Source: Erythrobasidium yunnanense | Taxonomy: Eukaryota; Basidiomycota; Cystobasidiomycetes; Erythrobasidiales; Erythrobasidiaceae | Reading direction: 5' to 3' | Assembly: GCA_001600175.1 (NCBI GenBank) | Contig: BCJC01000004.1 | Span: 1,426,001-1,490,000, forward strand | Length of the DNA stretch: 64,000 nt | In this document: positions 50,724-62,391 of the stretch, in pieces | How positions within the stretch are numbered: position 1 is the stretch's first letter | How the letters are laid out: each line of letters starts with the position of its first letter | The notes under the pieces: generated by a model | What the model saw: only the letters and a program-made list of their open reading frames with translations | What the model was told of the DNA's origin: nothing | The model's database searches: none | Made by a program: the position numbers and the translations under genes

Positions 50724-53700
50724 TTAGGCATCCTTCATATCTACATCAGTACCAGCTTCTTGCTTGGTGTTGTCATCTGCTACAGTTTCCTTCTCGGTGA
50801 TGGACTTGGTCTCAGTAGTGGGCGTCTCAGCTTTTGCTGCAGCTGCTTCGGGCACGTCCGCAGTCGGAACTTGCTCGACTGCTTTGTCGCCTGTCTCCAG
50901 TCCAGCTTCTTGTGCAGATGCCGTAGGTTCAGGCGGCTGTGAAGCACCCCCTTCATCCGCAGCTTGCGTCGATCTATCCTGAGGCTTGGCCGTATCAGCA
51001 GCAGCTTCCGGCTGCCCTGTCGTGCTCGCGTCCTTGGGGCTTTCCGTTGTCTTGGCCGGCTCCGCTTTGGTCCTCTCCTGTCGCGCAAGCCAGGCGGACC
51101 ACCGCTGGTTCCGTTTAGTCTTTACGCTTGCTGCCTGTTCCGCATGCTGATCGGCAGACCAAGCTCGGTGCATGGCATCTTCTGTCTTCTTTTGCCAGAA
51201 CATACGATAGCTTCGCATGCAAATGCGCGACTCCAACTCCGACTTGGCGAAAAGTTGGGGTTGCTCACTTCTGGAAGCGCGACTTGTCCTCATATTTCTG
51301 TAAAGAATAGAAGGTATACATTAGCTGTTAGTTCGGAACAAAAATTGTGCCACTAACTTGGCTAGGTAAATGTTCTTGATCGCAGGTGGGAAAGGTAGAT
51401 CGGCTGTGACCTCGTCACCCAGGTAAGACTTGATATAGTGCTCCCATAAGCGAGACAGATCGCTCTCGTCTTCTGGCAGAATCTCGTCTTTACCAAGAAC
51501 TTGGAAAGACAGAAGATGTCGACGGGGCATCCACTCTATCCGGTACAGGTTTTGATCCGAGCCTGCAGCGAGCTCAGCATTATGCCTGTAGCTCATTTGC
51601 TGAGCCTGAGCTGTCGTGGGGTGTCTTCGATCGTCGACCAGGTACTTGAAGATCTCGCCATTGGACGAGTAGGCTTCTCGATTGGAATCGATAAGTGACC
51701 ATACAGTCTTCACAAGGGCCGACAGAACCTTGTCGATGGTGAACATGTGATAGGCCGTGTTTCCGAATAAAGCTCGAAGACCGTCCTCGAAAGCGATCTG
51801 ATCGATCTCCGAGCCAAATAGCTTTTCACATAGCTCTAGCATGCCATCATAAAGGGCGCTCGCACCAGCTGCATGCTGACCAGAGAAGTGCGGGTTTGAG
51901 CGACCATGCGCAGTAAATGAGCTGTTACTCAAGGCATCACCTGTCTTGGCGATCGATAGGCTGCGGGCTGACTCCTTCATTATATGAAGGCGAGAATAGA
52001 GGATCTGTAACGCCATGTCAGCGATATGAAAACAGCCATTGCCGTGCAGCCTACATGAAGTAAGCGTATAGCTGTATAATACGGCGTATTGCAGAAAAAG
52101 TTGAAGCGCCGGATTTGTGGTTGACCCTGTGGGAGGGCTGGCTGAATGACCGGTGTACCTGAAGGCTGTTCATTGCGAGATGAACTGGCGCTGTTTGGTC
52201 CAGGACTGCCTTGGGTTGTACCAATTCCTGCTATCGCTGGCTGTTTTCCCTGACCAGCAGGCACGCCCTGCGCCTCAGAAGTCTGGGCGCCGGAAGTTTG
52301 ACCTTGCTCGCCTTGTATCTTGTCTACTTGAACCGTCTCCACTCCTTGCATACCTTCCAGGCCAGCTGCAGATGTGGGAACGTCTTTCTTGAAGGTACTG
52401 TCTCCTTGACTGGCATTGTCCTGTAGCACTTTGGCAGCCGTCTCGGCTACCACATTCGAGTCCTCCATCACTACATCAAGCGCCGGATTGACATCGTTCT
52501 CTAGCATCGTGGTATCTTCCGGGTGTTGCGGTAATGCAGGGGTCGAGCCTCGTGACAATGCTGGAGTTTGCTCGCCGTCCGTTATTCCGCCTCTCGCACT
52601 GTCTGCAGTGCGAGTTCCCATCATAACCTTCTTGCGAAGGTCGTCTGCTTTCTTGGCAGCAGTCGTAGATTGACCCGGAATGAGAGACCCGCTCTGCCGC
52701 CGTGCCTCGAGGTCAGCAGATGATGCGGCAGACTCGCTGCCACCATCTGCTTCGCCGACATCCGATACTGATTCCGACAATGCAGCATCCTGGACAGGCG
52801 TGAGCATTGAGTCCAGGACCGATACGGGAATGGCGAAAACTAAGGAAGTTAAGCTTCTCAAGAAGGCTTCTATACGATCCCTTTCGGCCATTGTATGATT
52901 TCCAGGAGCGCGATCCAGGTACGATAGGAAGAGCTTGAGCGAGTCAAAAAGTACATTCTCGTCTTCGATGGCATAGGCGAATTGGTAGGTAGGCGCAGGT
53001 GGGCGAAGCCGCATCGGTAATGCAATCTTCTTCTGCATTTCTGTCCTTCTTTGGCTTTCAATCTCGCTCACCAGTGACTTGCTGGAAATATACCGCTTGT
53101 CTTGTGCCTTGAATGTGATGCCTTGATGCTGCGACAGAAGAGGATGTAAGTTAAGTCCTATGTGCAGATACTAAGATATATCTTACATCTAGACTTCTGA
53201 AGAAGTTCTTGGCGTCAACCTCCCTCCATACTCGGTTCCACTCCCGCAGAGCTCTACGCCATTCCTCATCCTTTTGCTTTAGACGCGTGAGAACGACTGG
53301 AATACTGAGGCAGGGGTTCTCGTGGAGGGCTTGAACGACTTCTCTGCCTAACTCGCGGCCATACACTTTTTTGATGATCCTTTGATAGATGCTCTTGCTT
53401 TGACCCCCCAGACCAGGGCGGAGCCTGAACTTGATTCGCTCTTCAGGCTCCATAGATGCGATCTTAGCCGCTATAGGTTCCAGGAGGGCAATTGTTCTAA
53501 GGTTGGCCTCGATGTGGAAATCATATTCATGCCTTTCCTCCTCTGTTCGATGAAGCGCTTCTTCGAAGGGGTTCTTCTTGTGCGCAAGGAAAGTCTCTTC
53601 GCTCCCTAAACTCATCACACTGACCCACTCGTCATTGAGCACCTCCCAGCATAGCTGATCTCGACCAGAACAGTTCATTTGGATTTCCTGTCGGTAAGGT

Positions 53701-56385
53701 CAGCAAGAGTCGCCGTCCTGCGCGTTGGCAGACTCACTGATTGCGGTAATCGTCTATAGCTAGGCCCTGCAGCCTCGCACTTGGTAAGATCGACACTTTT
53801 TCGGTCGATGGCAGGGACATTCTCCACAATCCACTCGCCGTTCTCGATTGTTCTCCCAGCAACGCTTGATCCATCTCGCCAACCAACGAGCTCTCGGAAG
53901 TCCGCCCAAAGGTCCGGAGCACCGCCGATGAACAGCCAGGCTCGGCTTACTAGAGTAGGAAGGTCGACTATGTCTTGGGTGTAAAGGTTCAGGAGCTTCA
54001 AGAATTCATAGTAGGTGAACTTGTCGTCTATGAACTCGGCGATCCTGTCAAAGAATATCTTTTCCTCGGGTGTTTCTTGGGTGGTAGGAGGCAGGGTCTG
54101 CGTCGAAACATTGGCTCCTGGCAAGACGTATCGAGGAGGAAGATAGCTGTGGATAGGTTGTGGATACCCGTTTAGAGCTACTCCGTTGAGATCGTATCTT
54201 AGATCGCTCTGTTGAGCCAACGTAGGCGGGTCCCGGACGCCGCTAGCGAGTCCAGTGTTCTTTCTGCTGCCTCTGGCAGACTTCTGCTTGGCTGAAGCAA
54301 CAGGCTGCGCCGTGCTTGTTGAAGTGACCGGCACGTCGATAGCCATAGAGTCGCTGTGACCCGGCCGTTTCCGCTTGACTGATTGCGGTGGTACGTAATC
54401 GTCCCCAGCAACAGAAGATGGTCCTTTCGGTTTCGTCCGAAGGCCTGAATTGGCGGCTATTGTAGAGCCCGTTGTTGATAGCCGTCGCTGATCACCAAAG
54501 TCTGTAGACTGAGCAGCATCCTCCGTGGTCGCCCCCTTCTGCAACTGCTCCGGTTGAGAATGATCGGGAAGGAATTGCTTGAACTCGTCTAACAAGTCCG
54601 GAGCATTCTTAAACAGAAGCGTGACTTGCGCATAGACGTCCTTGATCGGCCGTTGCTCCTTCTGGTAGGTTTGAAGGATATCCAGAAAGGTTTTGTAAAT
54701 CTCAGGCTCTTTAGTGAAGCGCAGCTTGATCTTATTGACATATGAGATAGCATGGCTAGCAAGGGAACGCAGGTCAGATAAGCTGTATGGTCAGCTGGAC
54801 CAGACTACGTACTTGAATTCGATTGGCGGTCTGCCTGTTCTAGGTTCTGTCAGGGTGGTAGCCGCGGCCGGGGTAGTATTTCTCGCTGAAGAAGCATTCG
54901 TTGCAGGTTCAGCCAAAGAAGAGCTAGGACCGGCCTTTGCCGATACTGTTGTGGTTGCAGTTGTATTTGCGGTACTTGTTGTTGGAGTGTTCTGCTTGCT
55001 ATTGGGAGCGGTTGGCGTACTCTGTTTGGTGGGTGCAGCGGACGGTGTACTTTGTTTACTTTGGGGCGCCGAAGAGGATCCAGCACTTTTGTTAGGCGCT
55101 TGCGCTACTGCTGTAATACCTGTCGAGGGCTGATGCGTAGAGGCAGCGGTTGCAGCATTTGTGATCGGCTTGGTGTCTGCTGCAGTGGAGGGAGCGGGCG
55201 CAGTAGTAGCAGGTGCCGCAACAGAGGCTTTGTCTTCAGATTTGACCTGAGTCTGAGTGGGTTTGGGTGCTTCTACTACTGCCGCCCTAGAAGGGACTGA
55301 TGCAGAAGGAGTCGCTGATACGGTGCCTTTGCTGGCTGCGACAGCAGTCTGAGACGGTGTCGCCTTCAGCCCCTCGACTGCCTTGCTGGTGGAAGGCGCT
55401 GGTGTTGCTTTTGACGATGTAGGGGTGGAAGCGACGGATGGTTTACCAGCAGCAGTAGTCGCCTCGCGCTCCTTCTTCATCTTGGCGGCAGCCTCTGCTC
55501 TTGCTTTCGCAGCTGCTACCTGATCCGAATATCTGAATCTGGCGGATACGGCTGAGCCCGAAAAGGTTGTTCCGGGGGTGAGCTTCTGTGTTCCGTGAGG
55601 TGTGATGACAGCAATGGTGATTGCGTCGCTGCCTGGCTCAGATTGGCACTCTATCCGAAAGCCCTGCGTAGAATGCCCGTTTAGCTTTGGCGCACGCTGC
55701 AAGATTGTGCTGCTCACATTCGGCAGGAAGGTGTTGAAGCCAGATATGAGAGAAGGATGATTGCGAAATAGTGTAGATACGCGGTCTATCACGCCTGGAG
55801 TGTCGATGCTGAACAAGATGCCGGTCAGCTAGATATACCTTTCGTTCGTGATGAGCCCAGCATACGTATGGGTTTTGAAGTCTTTCCTGTAGCGGGCGAC
55901 ATACATTAGCTCTGACAACCTTGTATACCATACCGCTGCCCTACATGATGTCGAGGAAGCGGTTGTAGATCTCGGGCTGCTTCTCGAACTTGAGCTTGAC
56001 CTGGTCGAGGTAGGTGAGGGCATCTTTGACGTTGAGCTGCATATACGATGTTCTAACATCAGTGTACATCCAGCTGCAAGTACCAGATCTTCCGGCGAAC
56101 CTGTTTCGGGGTGCCATCAGCCGCGTTGCCTATAGCTGTCTTTCCAGCACCCTTGGCAGCGCTTGATCCCGCTGATGAAGACGATGCTTTCGCTGCATTG
56201 GCTGTAACAGATCCTGAAGCTGGCGTCGCTGAGCTTCTTGAAGACGCTGCTGCTGCTGATCCTCGCGAGTTTGGCTTTCCGGCTGTCGCTGTCGGGGTCG
56301 CTGCTCTGCTGGCAGCCTGACTGCTCGTCGTCGTCGTCGTCGGTTTCTTGTCTTTCTCTTTATCCTTATCCTGCTGCACCGACAT
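50724..56385 (-). CDS. SIN3: Sin3 histone deacetylase scaffold
   Basis: Transcription corepressor that holds the Rpd3 deacetylase. The N-terminus ([20 protein letters not shown]) is low complexity. PAH1 follows at about 56035-55700: [20 protein letters not shown] with [12 protein letters not shown] long Ser/Thr/Ala/Pro linker (about 55500-54850) leads to PAH2 (about 54760-54550), ending [15 protein letters not shown]3 lies near 54080-53870: [20 protein letters not shown]. The deacetylase-interacting domain starts [10 protein letters not shown] and runs through [20 protein letters not shown] and [20 protein letters not shown]. The C-terminal Sin3 domain appears at about 52020-51180, with [11 protein letters not shown] and [11 protein letters not shown]. 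An acidic, Ala/Glu/Thr-rich tail ends DVDMKDA. Several introns interrupt it. Length, about 1,700 residues, is normal for fungi. Confidence 0.92.
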
Positions 56386-56701
56386 CCTTCACGCTGGAAT
56401 ATATCCAGATGCGATACGGCAGGAAGACAAAGCAAGCGCGTCAAATGCAAGAAATCGACCAACACATGCGAAAACACGCCTGAACAGACTGTCATAGGCT
56501 TATGATAATGCTAATGATTACTGTATTGCTCTTCTTCCCCAAATCTAACCCACTTCTAGCTTGAGCTTCCGATGGCTCTACTCTAATCTACATGACACCC
56601 TGGGGTGCATTACTCTGATTGGGACGTGATGTGAGAACGCCTGTTCTCTTTTAGATGTGACATTACAGTTGACACATCGAAGTGCCACTTCAGAAGAGCG
56701 C
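56386..56701. other. intergenic region upstream of SIN3
   Basis: 316 bp between the SIN3 start and the stop of the next minus-strand gene; contains the SIN3 promoter. No clear element seen. Confidence 0.4.
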
Positions 56702-58074
56702 TTATGCCCAGCTCCAGCTCTGCAGAGGAAACATTCAGTATGCTGTCAACTTCACATTCAAGCTGCAGTCACTCACGATTGGAAGCACGCCCTGGTCCAT
56801 CGAGCCGAGGCCTTGGAAAGCACCGACACTCAGATCGAGACTTCCGTATCCGCATCCAGGGCAGGTATCGGCGACGGTAGCGGTGATGGACTGGCCGTTG
56901 GCAGTGTTGGTGATTCTGACAGATCGACCACAGAGACCTCCGTTCATCTGGGCGTCATTCACAGCTACGATGTAGGCACCGTCGGAGCTAAAGAAAATCA
57001 TCGTCAGAGGCGACCACAAGCAAAGCAGAGTTCCCACACTCACTTGTAGTTACCGCAGCTTCCTGGATTACCTCCCTATATGCTCGCTGTCAGTATATCA
57101 ATCCAAAAGAATGGAAGCTCATGGTGCTCACCTGGTAGAAATAAGTGGCTCGGCCGCTGAACTGGCCACCAGAGTAGCTGGACTGCTGCTTCTGTTGCTG
57201 TTGAGTAGTGGTTTGCTGAGGTGTGTAAGCCTGCTCCTTCTTGGTAGAAGTGGTGGTAGGCTGGGCCTCGGGAGTCTGGGACCACTTGGTGGAGGAGGTG
57301 GTAGGGGCTTCGTACTTGGGGGAAGAGGTAGTCTCAGGAGCCCATGTCTTGGAAGAGGAGGTAGAAGGAGTGTACTGCTCTTCCTGCTGCTTCTTGGAAG
57401 AGGATGTAGACGATTCATCGTTCTGTCCTTGCCACTGCTTCTTGGAGGAGGAGGAGGATGAAGCGGAAGGCTTGGAGTCTTTGTCATCGTTGCTGTTGTC
57501 GGTCTCTTTAGCAGAGGCAGCGGAGGTGGAGGAAGCTTGTTGCTGCTTAGGGGCAGGTGCCTGTCCCTGGCCGGAAGAGGATGAAGTGTCTGGGGCAGTC
57601 CAGTTGGAGAAAGTGTATGTAGCAGTGAACTGGGAGTCGGAAGAAGAAGCTACCTTCTCGTAGGCGGCAGGCGAGAGGAGCAGGTAGTTGTACGAGCAAG
57701 TAACGCACTCGTCAACGATCGTGGCGAGGACCCATTTGCCGTTGTCTTTGTTAGTGACGTTGACTTGCATGTTGCAGACCTCATCGAGCTTGGTGTGGTT
57801 GGTCTTGATCGAGACAACATAGTCGGTGTCGAACTTGGTCAAGCCGCAGCTGTTCTCCTTGATAGCATACTCCTTGGCGACTGTTGTGACACATCTCCTT
57901 AGTTTGCGATACGGTTGTACCTCGATAGGGCTACTTACGGAATTGGCCGAAGGTAGCGTTGGAGAGGTAGGAGTCGCCGAAGACATACTCTGGTGCTTGT
58001 ACGAAGCGCTTAGCGAGAGGAGCCGATGCAGCAAGGGCTACAAAGGTGGATGTCAGAGCGATGGAGGAAAGCAT
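56702..58074 (-). CDS. secreted protein with two double-psi beta-barrel (RlpA/expansin-like) domains
   Basis: MLSSIALTSTFVALAASAPL is a signal peptide, followed by AKR, a likely Kex2-type site. The first barrel has NSCGLTKFDTDYVVSI, DEVCNMQVNVTNKDNGKWVL, ATIVDECVTC and YNYLLLSPAAYEKV. A linker of about 130 residues rich in Ser/Thr/Gln/Lys, with repeated TSSSKK-like units, comes next. The second barrel then shows SDGAYIVAVNDAQMNGGLCG, RSVRITN, SITATVADTCPGCGYGSLDL and the end GVLPISWSWA, reached through a last intron. Both halves carry the VxDxCxxC signature of the fungal RlpA-like/barwin family; no GH45 or carbohydrate-binding module is visible. Such proteins are found at the cell wall or secreted. 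Two barrels flanking a flexible linker is unusual; single ones are the rule. Confidence 0.82.
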
Positions 58075-58962
58075 GGTTATCTGATAAGATAGGCTGGCGC
58101 GTAAACGGGAAGAGACGCGAAAGGACTGGAAAGTGAGGAATGGAAAGTGAGGAATGGAAAGGACAGCAGTGAAGATGTGTGAAGAGAGAAGAGAGCAGGA
58201 TAGAATCAGCAGCCTCTATTTATTTATTTTTGCGAAATTTTCGAGGGCATTGAAGAAAGAGGGCCTGGATAGTAGGACCTCAACATCTGGTTTTGCATTG
58301 ATAGTCATCTTTTCCGAGAACATGAGAAGTGACAAGACACTGAAAATCCCAGAATACGGCGGGAAGATGAAAGATTCGACAGCGGAAGGTCACTATCGCT
58401 GCTCTTCCCCAGCCACGGTCCCACATGCACGTTAGATTAGGCACCCAGATCCTTGCTTATTCCGAACACAGTGCTTTGATTGAGCCGAGGAGGATAGGGT
58501 ACCGAGGAAGAAGAATCAGATAGTCCATAAGGTACGGCCGAAAACTGCAAGACCCCGAAAGCCGCATTGTCATTGTCTCTAATGCGCGAGTGACAGAACC
58601 TCCTTCTTGTTTTGTTATTGTTCTAAACAAAGAGCCTCATGTAAATATTTTTCGAGGGTTGTTTTCGACAGACCCCTATCTCGAACAGGAAAGACACCTT
58701 AAATTGCAACAGCTATTGTCGAAAAGTAACCGCTGGTCACATAAATGTTGAGAAATCTATTGGTTGAGCTCTCTTCGTGGTCTTCATCGGCTGCCGCAGC
58801 TTCCCGGACAGCGTGCTGTGAGGAAGATCGCAATCGATGTCGGGAGATGTCCACGATGCTGTGCAGACCATGCTTAGGCAATGCTTCACTGAGATGAACG
58901 TATACGAGGGTCTTGCGGCGGAAAAGGTCCCAGAATACCAGGACTCGTGCGATAGGCTCGAT
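58075..58962. promoter_or_regulatory. upstream region of the secreted two-barrel gene
   Basis: About 890 bp without a gene. On the minus strand an A/T run (58216-58231, read as AAAATAAATAAATAG) lies about 140 bp upstream of the ATG and could serve as a TATA region. A purine-rich repeat (GGAATGGAAAGTGAGGAATG type, 58125-58160) lies closer to the gene. The distal half adjoins the 3' end of the four-TM gene. Confidence 0.4.
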
Positions 58963-60397
58963 TCAATATGGGGGAGGACCTCCGGGTCCCATACCATCAT
59001 CGAAGTCGTCCATTGGCGGGCCTCCTCCAGGCGGCATGCCCATTTCGTCATCTATCATGGGATCCATGCCCATGGGCATTCCAGCTCCTCCAGCAGCTCC
59101 GGCTCCTCCGCCCGCTGCGACTTGACTGGCTGCCTTCATGCGACCCATCCATATGAGACTCTGTAAATCCAGTCAGCATGGTCACGATGATGGCGCCGGT
59201 TATACCCACGAAGAAGAAGCCAAACAGCGCAGACACCAGCATAATCCAGCCCGTGATGTACGATACTGTCCCGACACTGCCACATACAACAATGAATCAG
59301 CAAGAGCATACGGTGTCCATGCCAGGCCGTCAGAACTCACTAATGATTAAGGGTGGACGACGCCAACCACTAGTCGACTGCTTTCAGCATCCGCGTGTTT
59401 TGCGGGATGATCGCTTACCATCTGCAAGACAGAGAAAGTGAACAAGCCTATCTTGCCGATAGGCGGCATCACCCAACGCGAGCACTGCATCACCTCAGCG
59501 GCTTCTCTTGGGCCTGGCCATTCGCAATAAAGTAGGCCAATGAAAGCGATTGCTGCTCAGATGATCGGTCAAATGTCGATGTCATATATATGAAGCTATG
59601 ACTAACCTGTAGCCATATGATAGACGACTGAGCGGCTTCTTCCAGAAGCTCTAGCGGATGACTCTTAGCGGTCATTCCTGGCCTATATAAGGTTTGTGGC
59701 TCACGAAGTAGGCACATCAAAGCCTTTGTAGTAGCCGCAACTACTAGGAATAGGCTTTGGCTTCTGAACTTGCCTTGATACGAGACTCGAAACAGGACTG
59801 ATTCCATCTCTGCGCCTGAAACTGTTCTTGGCACGTAGAACTTCGGCGACATTCTTCAATTGCGCGTTTCTATCGCATCGTATCTAAGTCGGCCAATACT
59901 GAGCTCTTACTGGCTGTACTTACTGTATCGCAATCGCTGCCTCCAGGAAGATAACCGCTAGGATCGTCAAGACGGAGAGTGACTTCCTGAAGAACATTAC
60001 CCAGCCTGTATCAAGCAGCGTCAATCAATGGTGGTGCCACGTTAGCTGTGACCCAAAGCGACTGACTGAAGCCAGAAATTCCTCCGCCTCCGCCTGCACC
60101 TGGGCCGCCCATAGGTGGACCACCCATACCACCACCATAGGGATCTCCCATTGGACCTCCGAAATCATCATCGCCGTATGGATCCATGCCTGAGTAGAAA
60201 TTGAATCAGAAAGCAGCCAATTCTCGGACGCATGCTCAGACGTTACCAGGGGGTCCCATGCCAGGTGGTCCCATACCAGGCGGGCCACTCATTCCTCCTG
60301 GTGGTCCACCCATGCCATCTGTAGCCGCATCAGCTGTCTATCAGCCATGTGTCCGCCGCGAGCGGCACTTACCGTCGAAGTCATCGTATGGATCCAT
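58963..60397 (-). CDS. orphan four-TM membrane protein with matching acidic Gly/Met/Pro tails
   Basis: No family recognised with confidence; the layout is loosely like COPI-associated or MARVEL-type small membrane proteins. The first exons give MDPYDDFDDGMGGPPGGMSG and a Gly/Pro/Met-rich tail. TM1 is WVMFFRKSLSVLTILAVIFL. A polar loop with NVAEVLRAKNSFRRRDG follows, then TM2 IIWLQVTIAFIGLLYCEWPG, TM3 PPIGKIGLFTFSVLQM and TM4 YITGWIMLVSALFGFFFSLI. The C-terminal tail contains PMDDFDDGMGPGGPPPY. Thus DDFDDGMG occurs at both ends. Exon joins in the loop are partly uncertain: the TM1 exon appears to join an AAG acceptor, and the loop exon seems to leave through a GC donor (59683-59773). With four TMs both tails face the same side, presumably the cytosol. 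Confidence 0.6.
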
Positions 60398-60696
60398 TGG
60401 CTGTTTCGATGTTCGTCAATAGACTCAGTTGTTGTTAGAAATGGGTAGCAGCTGTATAGAATAAGGTAGGGTAGGCATTGTCTAAACGCTTTCGGGCCGG
60501 ATGAAGGGGATCACTTCGTCAGGTATATCAGCGAGGTAGAGCGTAAGGTGGTTGGAGGTGAATTCAGAGAACTGAAATACGCAGAAGCAGACGTCGAAGA
60601 CAGCTCTGGAGGTCAGTATTGAGAGTCTCGCGCAACGCGCTTTTGGGGTTTGGCCAACATCGGATGCAGACGCCGAGCGTGTCTTGACTATATGGC
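60398..60696. promoter_or_regulatory. divergent promoter region of the four-TM gene and PPE1
   Basis: 299 bp between two divergent start codons. No TATA box or known motif recognised. Confidence 0.4.
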
Positions 60697-62140
60697 ATGA
60701 TGCGTGAATCTTTCCTCAAGTCGCGCTTGTCGCGGCTGCCGCCTTCAGTCGAGCCAGAAGATGCAGAGGCAGAAGAGGAACTCGACACTTTCGACGCTCA
60801 AGGCAGCACCTTCCTGCAGTCAGCTTGAAGCGCAGCTATCCTAGAGACCTTCCTGAGCTGATCATTCCATCTGCATACATCTTCTGCTGCTACTGCTGCC
60901 TTCTCTTATGCTCTTCTCGCGTCTCTCGGGCCAGCCAGACCTCGTGCACGACCGCAAAGACAGCAGATTGATTATACACCCTTGAGCGGTTCATCGTATT
61001 GGGGCTCTGCGCTGAGCGTGGACACCGCTGCTGGCAACTTTCGAGTGTACTACACACCACCAGCGGAAGGGAGCGAAGACAACGAGAGCTCGGTGGTCTT
61101 TGTCTGCCACCATGGCGCTGGATACTCTGGAATGACATTTGCACTACTCGCGAAGGCCTTGCAATTCCAAAGCAACGGACAGGCTGGCGTGCTGGCTCTA
61201 GATACGCGAGGGCATGGTGAGCAAGTAAAGTTACGCTTCACGACCAATCTGAGCCCGTACCGCAGGCAAGACCAAGGTGCAAGACGAGACTGTCATGGAC
61301 ATCGACTCACTTGCAGGCGACTTAGTCGCAGTGCTCAAAGAAGTATTTCCTGAGCAACAAGCTTGTCCGAAGCTGGTCCTCGTAGGCCATAGTATGGTCA
61401 GTGTTATCCATATCATTTATTCAATACATGTCTGATTGCTCTGACAGGGCGGAAGCGTCGTTCTCAAGGCATGTCAACGGATTCAGCAACAGATCGGCCA
61501 AGTATTGGGGGTAGTCAATCTCGACGTGGTAGAAGGCACAGCGATGGAGTTCCTAGGTAACATGATGCAAATCATCGAGTCTAGGCCGCAAGGTTTCGCC
61601 AGTCTGGAAGATGCGATAGCCTGGCAGTACGTAGCGATACATACATTCGTCGGCATGATACATTTGCTAACAACTTTCTGTTGACCGCATCAGTGTCAGA
61701 ACGAAGACTATCGTTAACGTTAGCTCGGCGAGGGTGTCCATTCCGACTCTGTTCTCGGACACTGCTGAGAGAGGCGATCATCGATATGTCTGGAGGACCA
61801 ACCTTGCGAAGACTCAGCCGTATTGGGAGGGTAAGGTCGTACTCCTTTGTTGAGAGACGGGGTGTTGACGATATAAGCAGGCTGGTTTTCGTCTCTCTCC
61901 TCTTCCTTTCTCAGTCAGCGCTGTGCAAAGCTTTTAGTGCTGGCAGGAGCCGAATCCCTCGACAAGGACTTGATGATCGGTCAAATGCAAGGGAAGTATC
62001 AATTGACGGTCTATCAAGATGTAGGCCACTGTCTACAGGAAGACGCGCCGGATCGTCTGGCAGGGACGCTCTTGGAGTTCTGGCGTCGGAATGATGTCCA
62101 TGATATTCTCAAGAATGTAAAGAAGGTTGGTCAAGCATGA
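60697..62140 (+). CDS. PPE1: protein phosphatase methylesterase 1
   Basis: Alpha/beta hydrolase that removes the methyl ester from the C-terminal Leu of the PP2A catalytic subunit. The start [20 protein letters not shown], with its acidic [13 protein letters not shown], is the usual PPME1 N-terminus. After an intron come [68 protein letters not shown] (nucleophile Ser in GHSMGG, split by an intron after the Met), [14 protein letters not shown] and [20 protein letters not shown] (catalytic His). The Asp is probably in the [10 protein letters not shown] strand. About six introns; two use GTCAGT donors. All key residues are present and the length is normal. Confidence 0.9.
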
Positions 62141-62391
62141 AGCAAGTAATCTGAAATCGGCTTTCATTGGTATCAGATGTCTCCGTCCAGTCGTTGGCGT
62201 TCTGTAAGAAACAGGCTGTGGGATTATTAGGCTCATATGTATTTCGAGTAGACATACTGTACAATGTATTGAAAAGCTATCGATTGTTGAGATTCTGCGT
62301 TTCTCGAGGCACCGGCAATTGATCACGCTGAAAGTCGAGGCTTGGTCCTGCTCCAAACACTGACGAAGCCTTGCAGCTGCATTACAGCAAG

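Noticed and set aside
54714-57663. Several long plus-strand frames opposite SIN3 and the two-barrel gene
   Set aside because: They are antisense shadows of low-complexity Ser/Thr/Ala/Gln-coding sequence; the minus-strand proteins are clearly the real ones.
61681-62094. Long alternative plus-strand frame inside PPE1
   Set aside because: It reads through an intron and out of frame; the PPME1 motifs lie in the other frame.
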